From the NCBI GenBank assembly GCA_964492105.1, contig CAZBJB010000008.1, forward strand, positions 1 through 35,792: DNA of 35,792 nt. The letters are read 5' to 3'. Positions 8,350 through 15,711 of the stretch are shown here, piece by piece. A model generated the notes under the pieces. It was given only the letters and a program-made list of their open reading frames with translations. It was not told the DNA's origin and did no database searches. The DNA is from JAUZQZ01 sp964492105. Lineage in GTDB: Bacteria > Pseudomonadota > Zetaproteobacteria > Mariprofundales > Mariprofundaceae. Both the position numbers and the translations under genes were made by a program. Numbering within the stretch: position 1 is the stretch's first letter; the number at the start of each line of letters is the position of its first letter.

Positions 8350-9476
8350 TCGTTCCCCTCATCTCCTTCACCTGATGCTTTCTCCCCGAGATGAATGACA
8401 TGTACGGCCGCGCCATCGGTCAGGAATGCGGCGCCATCCACGGCAACGGTTTCTCCCGCTTTAAGCCCGCGGACAATTTCCACGCTTCCATCCGTATGTA
8501 CGCCACTTCGCACGGGTCGTTCAGAGGCTTTCCCCCCCGCAATGACGTACACCACCTCACCCTTCGGGCGTAGAACCACACTGGCATCGGGAACCACGAC
8601 AGCCCGTTTGTGTTCCGCCACCCGAACATCCGCGAGCACGCTGCCGCCAGACCGCCATCCACCGGGATTATTTACTTCAAGCCGCGCCTCGAACGCACCT
8701 GAATCCCGATCGATCATGGGGGATAGATCGCGGATGACCGCGTGCAGGACTTTCCCGCCCGCTGGCAGTACCAGGCGAACATGTTGCCCCACGCGTATCA
8801 CGCCTGTCTTGGTTTCCGGAAACGGAAGACTGATGGTGAGCCGGCCACCCGCCACAATATCGACCAGCCGCGTCCCCGTTTGCACATAATCGCCCGCGGC
8901 AACGAAGCGCTGTTGCACCTGCCCGGATATGGGTGCCCTCACGGTGGTGTGTACGACATTCAGCCGGGCTCGTACATATTCGGCCGCGGAGGCGCGTTTT
9001 GACTGGATGAGCGCGGCCAGCTCCGCCTCCGACTGATCCAGCATGGCAGGGGAAACAAACTTGTTGACAGCCAGTTTCCGGTATCGCTGAACCAGCCGCC
9101 TCTGGGCAGGTATTCTGGCCTCTATGCTGGCAATTTTCGCCATGGCTGCTGCCGCCCGCGCCTTGAAATCGTTGCTGACCAGGCGCACCAGCACATCGTT
9201 TTTGTTAACGAGGCTGCCGACATCCACGCCAATCCACGCGACCTTCGCCGGGACTTCAGCCGACACCGTAACCGATCGTGGATTCAGTATTCTTCCAACA
9301 ACGGATTCCGTCATCCGTACGTCCCGAACCGTGGCTGCACGGGTTGTAATATTAACCGTCCTCACTGTTGCCGGCACATTCTTTTCTCCGTGCCCGCATG
9401 CGGCGGTTACCAGAACAACCATGACCAGAAGCATGCGCGGCATGGTGTTACGCCATGAACCGGCTCGCCATATCAT
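8346..9476 (-). CDS. RND efflux periplasmic adaptor (membrane fusion lipoprotein)
   Basis: A 376-residue membrane fusion protein. The start at 9476 overlaps the tetR stop (ATGA). It gives an N terminus with positive charges, a hydrophobic run and a lipobox (LVTAAC, Cys27), so it is probably lipid-anchored in the periplasm. Domains in order: half of the biotinyl-lipoyl barrel (PAKVAWIGVDVGSLVNKNDVL), a helical hairpin rich in Ala, the second barrel half (VRAPISGQVQQRFVAAGDYV), a beta-barrel and the membrane-proximal domain (VVVPDASVVLRPKGEVVYVI). It bridges the RND pump and the TolC channel encoded downstream. A longer start at 9590 would lie inside tetR and has no signal. Confidence 0.9.
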   Translation of the reverse strand: MIWRAGSWRNTMPRMLLVMVVLVTAACGHGEKNVPATVRTVNITTRAATVRDVRMTESVVGRILNPRSVTVSAEVPAKVAWIGVDVGSLVNKNDVLVRLVSNDFKARAAAAMAKIASIEARIPAQRRLVQRYRKLAVNKFVSPAMLDQSEAELAALIQSKRASAAEYVRARLNVVHTTVRAPISGQVQQRFVAAGDYVQTGTRLVDIVAGGRLTISLPFPETKTGVIRVGQHVRLVLPAGGKVLHAVIRDLSPMIDRDSGAFEARLEVNNPGGWRSGGSVLADVRVAEHKRAVVVPDASVVLRPKGEVVYVIAGGKASERPVRSGVHTDGSVEIVRGLKAGETVAVDGAAFLTDGAAVHVIHLGEKASGEGDEGNE

Positions 9477-10090
9477 GCCGTTATTTTTGCTCTGTCCGTA
9501 ATACCCAGCAGCAACAGGCGCAACCAGCGTTCTCCTGTCCGGGCATGGTCGTCGAAATGCGTTCCCGGCAAGTGCTGAAGCACCGACCATGACTGAAACA
9601 TAAAGACATTTAACCCCACAATGGCAGCCGCTGCGTCAACCGCATCCATATCCCCGCGCAGTATCCCTTCTGTTTGGCCGCTTTGAATCAACACAACCAG
9701 ACGTGAGAAATGTTCACCAAATACATCAACGGCCAGGGCCTGCCCCCGTTCACGATCTCCATCCGTCATCTCACGCAGGATCAGACGGAATATATTTTCC
9801 TGGTCAAACATATTGTTCAAGTGGGCGCTGGCAAAGTCGCGCAGTGGCTGAACGGAGGTACAGGGTTCTTTCTCCAGGCATTGTAAAATAGTGCCAATGT
9901 TAAGACAGGCCTGCTTCAGGACGATGATATACAGTTCCTGTTTACTGGAAAAATGGTGGAAGATCGTGGCCTTGGATACGCCTGCCCTGGTCGCGATTTT
10001 CTGAATGGAAACGGCATCGAAACCATGCCTGGAAAACAAGTCCCCCGCAGCTTCCAGAATACGTCTTTCCCCGTCTGATACCCGTACCAT
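9473..10090 (-). CDS. TetR-family regulator of the efflux operon
   Basis: A 205-residue repressor with the N-terminal TetR helix-turn-helix (ILEAAGDLFSRHGFDAVSIQ, then IATRAGVSKATIFHHFSSKQ). Its ligand-binding C-terminal half is variable, as usual. It is the first gene of the tetR-mfp-rnd-tolC operon, and its stop overlaps the adaptor start. A GGAGG ribosome binding site lies five bases before the ATG. A perfect palindrome sits between the promoter and this ribosome binding site, so it very likely represses its own operon and is released by pump substrates (inference). Confidence 0.92.
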   Translation of the reverse strand: MVRVSDGERRILEAAGDLFSRHGFDAVSIQKIATRAGVSKATIFHHFSSKQELYIIVLKQACLNIGTILQCLEKEPCTSVQPLRDFASAHLNNMFDQENIFRLILREMTDGDRERGQALAVDVFGEHFSRLVVLIQSGQTEGILRGDMDAVDAAAAIVGLNVFMFQSWSVLQHLPGTHFDDHARTGERWLRLLLLGITDRAKITA

Positions 10091-10099
10091 CCACTCCTC

Positions 10100-10145
10100 C
10101 TGACCAATCGGTCAGGATTCTTGGATAAAATCCTGTTGTTGTCAA
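10100..10145 (-). promoter_or_regulatory. Promoter of the tetR-efflux operon with overlapping TetR-type operator
   Basis: On the minus strand a -35 TTGACA (10140-10145) and a -10-like AAGAAT (10117-10122) are separated by 17 bases. Two bases downstream lies the palindrome CTGACCGATTGGTCAG (10100-10115). This inverted repeat of CTGACC with a 4-base spacer has the look of a TetR-family operator, and it covers the expected transcription start. Binding there would block transcription of the tetR-pump operon. The -35 is a consensus hexamer; the -10 matches at four of six positions. Confidence 0.7.
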
Positions 10146-10152
10146 GATACAG

Positions 10153-11424
10153 TCAACAAACCATCCCGGCGCCCACCGTAATGTTGGTAAAACCGTCAAT
10201 GATGATGAAGCTGCCGGTGGCACGATTGTCCGCATACGCATCCGTATAAATCGGCCGTGCCAGCTTAAAACGCACCCGGCCAATGTCGTTGACGCCCAGT
10301 TCGTCCGCATCTTCCTGATGCAGGGTGTGAATATCGGTGCGATAGACAACATTATTGACCACGGCTCGCACTGAATTCGTGGTGTGCTTGATGATATATT
10401 TCTTGCGCATGCCCAGTGGTTCCTCACCTGTCCAGCAGACCATAGCCTCAATTTCCTTGCGTATACCAGGTATCGCATCGGAATCCACCAACATATCGCC
10501 ACGCGAAATATCCATATCATCCGTCAGTGTCAGGGTGACACTTTGTGGTGCGAAGGCTTCTTCCGGGTTTCCGTCAAAGGAAACGATGTCCCTGATACGG
10601 GATGTTTTTCCGCCTGGCAACAGCGTCACGTCATCACCTGCATGGATGACGCCAGCATTGATACGACCGCAATAGCCCCGAAAATCCGGCAGATCAGCCG
10701 TTTGCGGCCGGTTAACATATTGTACGGCGAAGCGGAACGGCAAAGCGTCGATATGATCAGTCACCTCAATCGATTCAAGTGCTTCCAGCAACGTCCTGCC
10801 TTCATACCAGGGCATGGATGCACCGCGCGCGGCCACCATATCGCCATGCAAGGCCGAGACTGGAATACAAACCAGATCCCTGATGCCCTGTTTAGCGCAA
10901 TAGTCCGCCATATCGGTTCGAATCCTCTCAAAGATCTCCCGGGAGTAGTCCACCATATCCATTTTATTGATGGCGACCAGCAGATGCGGCGTGCCCAGCA
11001 AGCTCAGGATATGCGTATGCCTTTTCGTTTGTGGCATGACCCCGTTGCGGGCATCAATCAGGATGATGGCGGCATTGGCCGTGGATGATCCCGTCACCAT
11101 ATTGCGTGTGTATTGCTCATGTCCCGGACAATCAGCCATAATGAATTTACGTTTCGGCGTGGCGAAATAGCGATAGGCAACATCAATGGTAATACCCTGC
11201 TCCCGCTCGGCGGACAAACCATCCGTCAACAGAGCCAGATCAATCTCGGCCACGGATGCGCGCCCCTTCTTGCGTGTCACCGACAGCAGCTGATCCTCGA
11301 ATGCCCCCTTGGTATCCACCAGCAGACGGCCAATCAGGGTCGATTTGCCGTCATCCACACTGCCAACTGTCGCCAGTCGCAGCAGTTGTACCTGCTCACT
11401 CAGTTTCCAGTCCACCCCGGCCAT
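10153..11424 (-). CDS. cysN: Sulfate adenylyltransferase subunit 1 (GTPase)
   Basis: A 423-residue elongation-factor-like GTPase that, with CysD, makes adenosine 5'-phosphosulfate (APS) from ATP and sulfate, driven by GTP hydrolysis. The G1 loop is GSVDDGKST (residues 21-29), G3 is DCPGHEQYTRN (from residue 98) and G4 is NKMD (153-156). EF-Tu-like beta-barrel domains follow. It ends at the usual FIIIDGFTNITVGAGM segment, so it is a stand-alone CysN without a fused CysC kinase. No cysC occurs in the window, which fits the APS-type reductase encoded upstream. It is the last gene of the sulfur operon, and its ATG overlaps the cysD stop (TAATG). Confidence 0.95.
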   Translation of the reverse strand: MAGVDWKLSEQVQLLRLATVGSVDDGKSTLIGRLLVDTKGAFEDQLLSVTRKKGRASVAEIDLALLTDGLSAEREQGITIDVAYRYFATPKRKFIMADCPGHEQYTRNMVTGSSTANAAIILIDARNGVMPQTKRHTHILSLLGTPHLLVAINKMDMVDYSREIFERIRTDMADYCAKQGIRDLVCIPVSALHGDMVAARGASMPWYEGRTLLEALESIEVTDHIDALPFRFAVQYVNRPQTADLPDFRGYCGRINAGVIHAGDDVTLLPGGKTSRIRDIVSFDGNPEEAFAPQSVTLTLTDDMDISRGDMLVDSDAIPGIRKEIEAMVCWTGEEPLGMRKKYIIKHTTNSVRAVVNNVVYRTDIHTLHQEDADELGVNDIGRVRFKLARPIYTDAYADNRATGSFIIIDGFTNITVGAGMVC

Positions 11425-12332
11425 TAAAAATATCCCTCTTTCTTCTTGTCTTCCATGGTATTGGCGCCGTGATCAATGACGCGTGTTTCACGCTCGCTTC
11501 TGCGCGCGGCGGCGGCTTCGGCTACGATCTCGTCAATGGTCGTGGCATCGGAACGCACCGCCCCCGTGCATGGCATGCAACCCAGCGTGCGGAAACGACT
11601 CATGACCAGCGTCGGCTTCTCGCCTTCCAGCAACTGGGCCTTCGTTTTCTCGTCATAGGGAATCAACAGGCTCCCCCGCTCCACCATCGGCCGTTTCCGG
11701 GCGTAATACAATGGCACAATCGGAATATTTTCTTCACGTATGTAAAGCCAGATATCCATTTCCGTCCAGTTGGACAGCGGGAATACACGCACGCTTTCCC
11801 CTTCGTGAATGCGGCCATTGTAGATATCCCATAATTCCGGACGCTGATTCTTCGGATCCCACTGGCCAAACGCATCACGGATGGAAAACACGCGCTCCTT
11901 GGCCCGGCTGCGCTCCTCATCGCGCCTTGCACCGCCAAAGGCAGCGTCGTAATGCCCTTCTTCCAGCGCATCCAGTAAAGCCTGTGTTTTTAACGCACCG
12001 CAGCAACGCGCCACACCGTATTCCTTGGGATTCATACCCTTGCCAATCGCGGATTCATTGCGCCTGACGATCAACTCCGCGCCGATTTCCTTGATGAACC
12101 AGTCGCGGAACGTATACATCTCGGGAAATTTGTAACCGGTGTCCACATGCAATAACGGAAAGGGCAGCGGAGCGGGATAAAACGCCTTGCGCGCCAAATG
12201 CAACATGACACTGGAATCCTTGCCAATGGAATACAACATGACCGGATTGCGAAACTCGGCCACCACTTCCCGCATAATGTGGATGGACTCTGCTTCCAGC
12301 GTTTTGATTTGCGTGAGTCTGTGTTTACGCAT
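11424..12332 (-). CDS. cysD: Sulfate adenylyltransferase subunit 2
   Basis: A 302-residue ATP-pyrophosphatase-type enzyme, the catalytic partner of CysN in APS synthesis. The nucleotide-binding PP-loop is YSIGKDSSVMLHLARKAFYP. Other family blocks are FGGARRDEERSRAKER, DPKNQRPELW and the C-terminal KKEGYF. The start at 12332 (MRKHRLTQIKTLEAESIHIM) gives the same length as E. coli CysD. Longer in-frame extensions run back into cysH and show no similarity. It begins four bases after the cysH stop and ends overlapping the cysN start. Confidence 0.95.
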   Translation of the reverse strand: MRKHRLTQIKTLEAESIHIMREVVAEFRNPVMLYSIGKDSSVMLHLARKAFYPAPLPFPLLHVDTGYKFPEMYTFRDWFIKEIGAELIVRRNESAIGKGMNPKEYGVARCCGALKTQALLDALEEGHYDAAFGGARRDEERSRAKERVFSIRDAFGQWDPKNQRPELWDIYNGRIHEGESVRVFPLSNWTEMDIWLYIREENIPIVPLYYARKRPMVERGSLLIPYDEKTKAQLLEGEKPTLVMSRFRTLGCMPCTGAVRSDATTIDEIVAEAAAARRSERETRVIDHGANTMEDKKKEGYF

Positions 12333-12336
12333 CTGA

Positions 12337-13059
12337 TTATATCCCCTCACCCGATTCGCCTTCGCCCGCATGCAGGGAGCTGACATGCAATCCGCATTCA
12401 GCCAGCGTATCCTTATTTTCCCACCACCAGCGCCCTGCACGGCAATCTTCTCCGGCGGTAATGGCGCGGGTGCAGCACGCACAACCAATCGACACATAAT
12501 GTTCATCGTGCAAGCGGTTATAGGGCACGTCATGCTCCCGGATATAGGTCCAGATATCGCTTTCCGTCCAGTCCAGCATGGGATTGTATTTTATCAGACC
12601 GAAAACCGGGTCATCCTCAACGGGCTGAACCGCGGCACGGTTTTCCGACTGATCCCGCCGACGGCCGGTGATCCACGCTTCCATGCCGGCCAGGGCGCGC
12701 TTGAGCGGGTTAACCTTGCGAAGGCCACAGCACAACTTGCGGTTTTCCACGGTATGGTAAAACAGGTTGATACCACGTTCGCGCACCATGGCTTCAACCT
12801 CATCCTTATCCGGAAACACGATTTCCAGATCAATGCCGTAATGATCGCACACCTGCTCCATCAACGCATAAGTGGCCTGTGGCAGACGCCCCGTGTCCAG
12901 TGTCACGACACGAATGTCAGAAACATACCGGCAAATCAGATCAATCTGAACCATTCCTTCCGAGCCCATGGCGCATGGATAAATCAGGCGATCGCCATGT
13001 GCATCCCTGGCTTGCCGCAGCAACGCGATGGCGGGTTCAATCAACGCCGGAATACTCAT
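12337..13059 (-). CDS. cysH: Assimilatory APS reductase (CysH family, [4Fe-4S] type)
   Basis: A 240-residue CysH-family reductase. It has the paired cysteines Cys110-Cys111 and a later C-x2-C (Cys193, Cys196), the CC...CxxC set that binds a [4Fe-4S] cluster. That cluster marks enzymes that reduce APS rather than PAPS. The catalytic cysteine lies in the C-terminal ECGLH motif (Cys222), after a RAGRWWWE block. The product is sulfite. The absence of cysC from the operon agrees with APS as substrate. The start at 13059 is chosen because it overlaps the permease stop (ATGA); a start at 13092 would overlap the permease by 37 bases. Confidence 0.92.
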   Translation of the reverse strand: MSIPALIEPAIALLRQARDAHGDRLIYPCAMGSEGMVQIDLICRYVSDIRVVTLDTGRLPQATYALMEQVCDHYGIDLEIVFPDKDEVEAMVRERGINLFYHTVENRKLCCGLRKVNPLKRALAGMEAWITGRRRDQSENRAAVQPVEDDPVFGLIKYNPMLDWTESDIWTYIREHDVPYNRLHDEHYVSIGCACCTRAITAGEDCRAGRWWWENKDTLAECGLHVSSLHAGEGESGEGI

Positions 13060-14483
13060 CTTGTCACACCCATTCCCACAACAGGCCACCACAACCAGAC
13101 GGTGAGTACAAACAGGGTAAATGCCGAAATCGACATCATGGCACCGTAGCGCAACATGGATGCGGCTTTCACGTAGCCTGTGGAGAAAATCATGGCGTTG
13201 GGCGGTGTTCCCATGGGTAACATAAAGGCAAATCCAGCCACAATGCCAACAGCCAGGGAAACCATGGCGGGATCCATGCCCGCCGCCAGACCGGCAGGGA
13301 TGGCTACCGGTAACATAATGGCCACGGCGGCGGAATTGCTTACGCCTTCAGTCAGCAGCAGTGTTGCCAGCGCCAGCAGAAACAGTAGTCCCAAACCGGT
13401 CGCCCCCACGGGTAGTAACCACGATGCCAGCCATGCGCCCGCACCCGTTACGGCAATCGCCTTGCCGATGGCAATCGCACCGCCATACAACATAATGACA
13501 TCCCAGCTGACATACGCCTGAATCTCTTTCCACGAAACCAGCCGCAACGCAAACATACAAACGACGCTCAACAGGGCAATACTGGCCAGCCCGATAACAT
13601 GCCCCGCTGACAGCCATGCGACAATGGTGACGAACATCAACAGGGCCATGATGCGTCCCCGCCAATCCAACAGTCCAAGCTCCAGCCGCTTTTGCTCAAT
13701 CCTTTCGCGGACGGATTGAATATTAAGCCCGTTCACGGGTGTCATAAAAAGAAGCAATGCGGCGCCCATGACCAGCATACCGACGACCAGCGGCACGGCA
13801 GCGATGCTCCAGTCAAAAAACGAGAACGATTTGCCGGTTAATTCCTGTACCAGTGCCATGGCCAGCGGCCCGCGCGCCCCGCCCAGCAAGGTGGCTACGC
13901 CGCCCACGATAGCACCCCATGCCAGAGCAAGAAAAACCGATTGGGCATAACGATCCCCCGGTTTGAGACCCAGTCCGCGCACGATCTCCCATGCAAGGGG
14001 AAGAAATACTGCGGCCACCGCATGTTCAGGCATAAAAAAAGCCATGAACGCGGGTAATAACAACATCGCCAGCAGTAATCGCCGGGGGCTCGATCCGACG
14101 CGCTCCAACAAGTTCAGCGCCAGATGCTCGGAAAGCCCGGACTTGATCACGCCCGCGGCCAGCATAAATGCACCCAGAATAAAGAATACGGCGGGGGTAC
14201 CAAACAAGGCAAAGGTTTCCGTAGCGGGGAGTACACCCAGCAAAGGCAGTAACGCCAGGCCCAGTATGGCAGTGACAGCCAGTGGCAATAATTGAGAGAC
14301 CCACAGCACCAGGCAAAGCGTAAACACAACGATGGCACGCCAGCCCGGTTCGCTTAATCCTGCGGGAATATCCCGACCCACGGCCCACCATGCCGCCCCT
14401 GCAATCATGGTCAGTGCCACGAATGGCCATCCCTTGCGCGCCAGCAATACATGCATGGGCCGTTTATCCAGAACAACCGGCAT
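13056..14483 (-). CDS. SLC13/DASS-family anion:sodium symporter, probable sulfate importer
   Basis: A roughly 475-residue polytopic membrane protein of the divalent anion:Na+ symporter family. The first half has the hydrophobic LCLVLWVSQLLPLAVTAILG and FILGAFMLAAGVIKSGLSEH blocks. The second half ends with the family signature region (GVSNSAAVAIMLPVAIP, then FMLPMGTPPNAMIFSTGYV). The family transports dicarboxylates or sulfate. Its place between the sulfite reductase and cysH genes makes sulfate the likely substrate (inference). The start is uncertain: ATG at 14483 lies one base after the upstream stop, and an in-frame ATG at 14504 would overlap it. Its stop overlaps cysH. Confidence 0.88.
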   Translation of the reverse strand: MPVVLDKRPMHVLLARKGWPFVALTMIAGAAWWAVGRDIPAGLSEPGWRAIVVFTLCLVLWVSQLLPLAVTAILGLALLPLLGVLPATETFALFGTPAVFFILGAFMLAAGVIKSGLSEHLALNLLERVGSSPRRLLLAMLLLPAFMAFFMPEHAVAAVFLPLAWEIVRGLGLKPGDRYAQSVFLALAWGAIVGGVATLLGGARGPLAMALVQELTGKSFSFFDWSIAAVPLVVGMLVMGAALLLFMTPVNGLNIQSVRERIEQKRLELGLLDWRGRIMALLMFVTIVAWLSAGHVIGLASIALLSVVCMFALRLVSWKEIQAYVSWDVIMLYGGAIAIGKAIAVTGAGAWLASWLLPVGATGLGLLFLLALATLLLTEGVSNSAAVAIMLPVAIPAGLAAGMDPAMVSLAVGIVAGFAFMLPMGTPPNAMIFSTGYVKAASMLRYGAMMSISAFTLFVLTVWLWWPVVGMGVTR

Positions 14484-14484
14484 A

Positions 14485-15699
14485 TCAGTGTTTTGTCCCG
14501 GCATCGGTATACTGCACTTTGAGCGTACGCCTCAGGGCATCAAACCACCCGCCCATTCTCCTGCCCGCCGAACTCAAGGTCAGCCGTTCCGTTAACGAGA
14601 CCTCGCGCCCGACCAGTACCCTGCTTTCCATCGGTGTAAGCACACGGCCCATATCGCGCAGGCGGTGGGTTGGCAGACCGGATGCCGTCAGGATTCCATA
14701 CAATGCGAGAAAGGCGGTCTCGGCTGCATCCATGTCCGGAAGGGCAGTGTGCTCCAGAGGTGTCCCGGGGAGTGGGCGAAAGGGGATCAGCAAGGGCACC
14801 ACGCCATGTTCCACCAGCGCGTTCATGCCGGAAATGGTCGATTCCACCGATTCCAGGCCCAGGATCAGATGGCTGACCACCGCCCCCTCACGAAACACGG
14901 AAACTGCATGCCCAAGCGCTCGCCAGATGGCCTCCTGACCACCTTCGGCCTGTTTTCCGGGACAAACGGTGGAAAATTGTTCTCCGTCAAATAATTCCAG
15001 GTTACAAATCAGCACATCCAGCCCCGCCGCATACAGATCATCAATCATGGATGTGTCGCGCGGCGCCACGGTCTCAAGCGCAATTTGCCGATGTCCGAGA
15101 TGTCGACGCAGCAACGCAATCAGTGAAACAAGGCGATCCAGGCCCGCCTGATCCCCCGGCACATGGCCATTGTACAGATACACGGTATCCACTTCACGTT
15201 CGGACAACGCCGCTCTCACCACTTCGACCAGTTCCAGCGGATCACGTAACGGCGGAATTACCGCGTTCAGCATCGAATCATACTGACAATACTGGCATGC
15301 CTGACCCGGCTCAGCGAAGAAACCACAGCCCATCAGGGGATGCAGAATCAGTAATTTGTCGTGCAGCGATGAGAAGCTGCCCATACGGGCGCCGGCACGT
15401 GTTGTCCGATGGTAATAACGCGGAGCAGCCAGCAATTCCACGGGTATCCGATCATTTTCATGCACCAGTTCACATACATCTCCCGCAACGTGTAGTGCAA
15501 TCGGACTCTTGCCCGTAAATGGCTGAGCCACGGGGACGGTCGCGAAGTGTCCGCTGGGAAGGCGTAAATCCAGAACCGTTTCTGCGGCATTGGCCTGGGA
15601 AATCCAGTGAGAAGCCTTTGGCAACCCATCTGGGAGAGCAACGCCATGCATCACCAGAGCCAGCTTGGCGCGACCGGAATTATCAAAAAATGTCATCAT
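14485..15699 (-). CDS. Radical SAM-like protein of unknown function in the sulfur operon
   Basis: A 404-residue protein with a cysteine cluster GCGFFAEPGQACQYC, that is Cys125-x9-Cys135-x2-Cys138, followed by repeating beta-alpha segments of a partial TIM barrel (DTVYLYNGHVPGD, RQIALETVAPRD, GLDVLICNLELFDG, AVVSHLILGLESVEST). The Y-C pair after an aromatic and the GLES segment suit a radical SAM fold, but the first cysteine spacing (x9) differs from the common CX3CX2C. The N-terminal 110 residues are an additional domain I do not recognise. It sits 12 bases after the sulfite reductase stop and next to the sulfate permease. A role in sulfur transfer or in maturation of a partner is possible, but no substrate can be named. 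Confidence 0.75.
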   Translation of the reverse strand: MMTFFDNSGRAKLALVMHGVALPDGLPKASHWISQANAAETVLDLRLPSGHFATVPVAQPFTGKSPIALHVAGDVCELVHENDRIPVELLAAPRYYHRTTRAGARMGSFSSLHDKLLILHPLMGCGFFAEPGQACQYCQYDSMLNAVIPPLRDPLELVEVVRAALSEREVDTVYLYNGHVPGDQAGLDRLVSLIALLRRHLGHRQIALETVAPRDTSMIDDLYAAGLDVLICNLELFDGEQFSTVCPGKQAEGGQEAIWRALGHAVSVFREGAVVSHLILGLESVESTISGMNALVEHGVVPLLIPFRPLPGTPLEHTALPDMDAAETAFLALYGILTASGLPTHRLRDMGRVLTPMESRVLVGREVSLTERLTLSSAGRRMGGWFDALRRTLKVQYTDAGTKH

Positions 15700-15711
15700 A
15701 TCGGTTGCTGT

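Noticed and set aside
9916..10520. Minus-strand frames overlapping tetR and cysN in other phases
   Set aside because: They are out of frame with two well-supported genes and span the promoter-operator region; no similarity is seen.
12370..13149. Long plus-strand open frame (about 259 codons) opposite cysH
   Set aside because: It is antisense to a clearly conserved gene and its sequence shows no family features. It is a shadow of the coding strand's codon bias.
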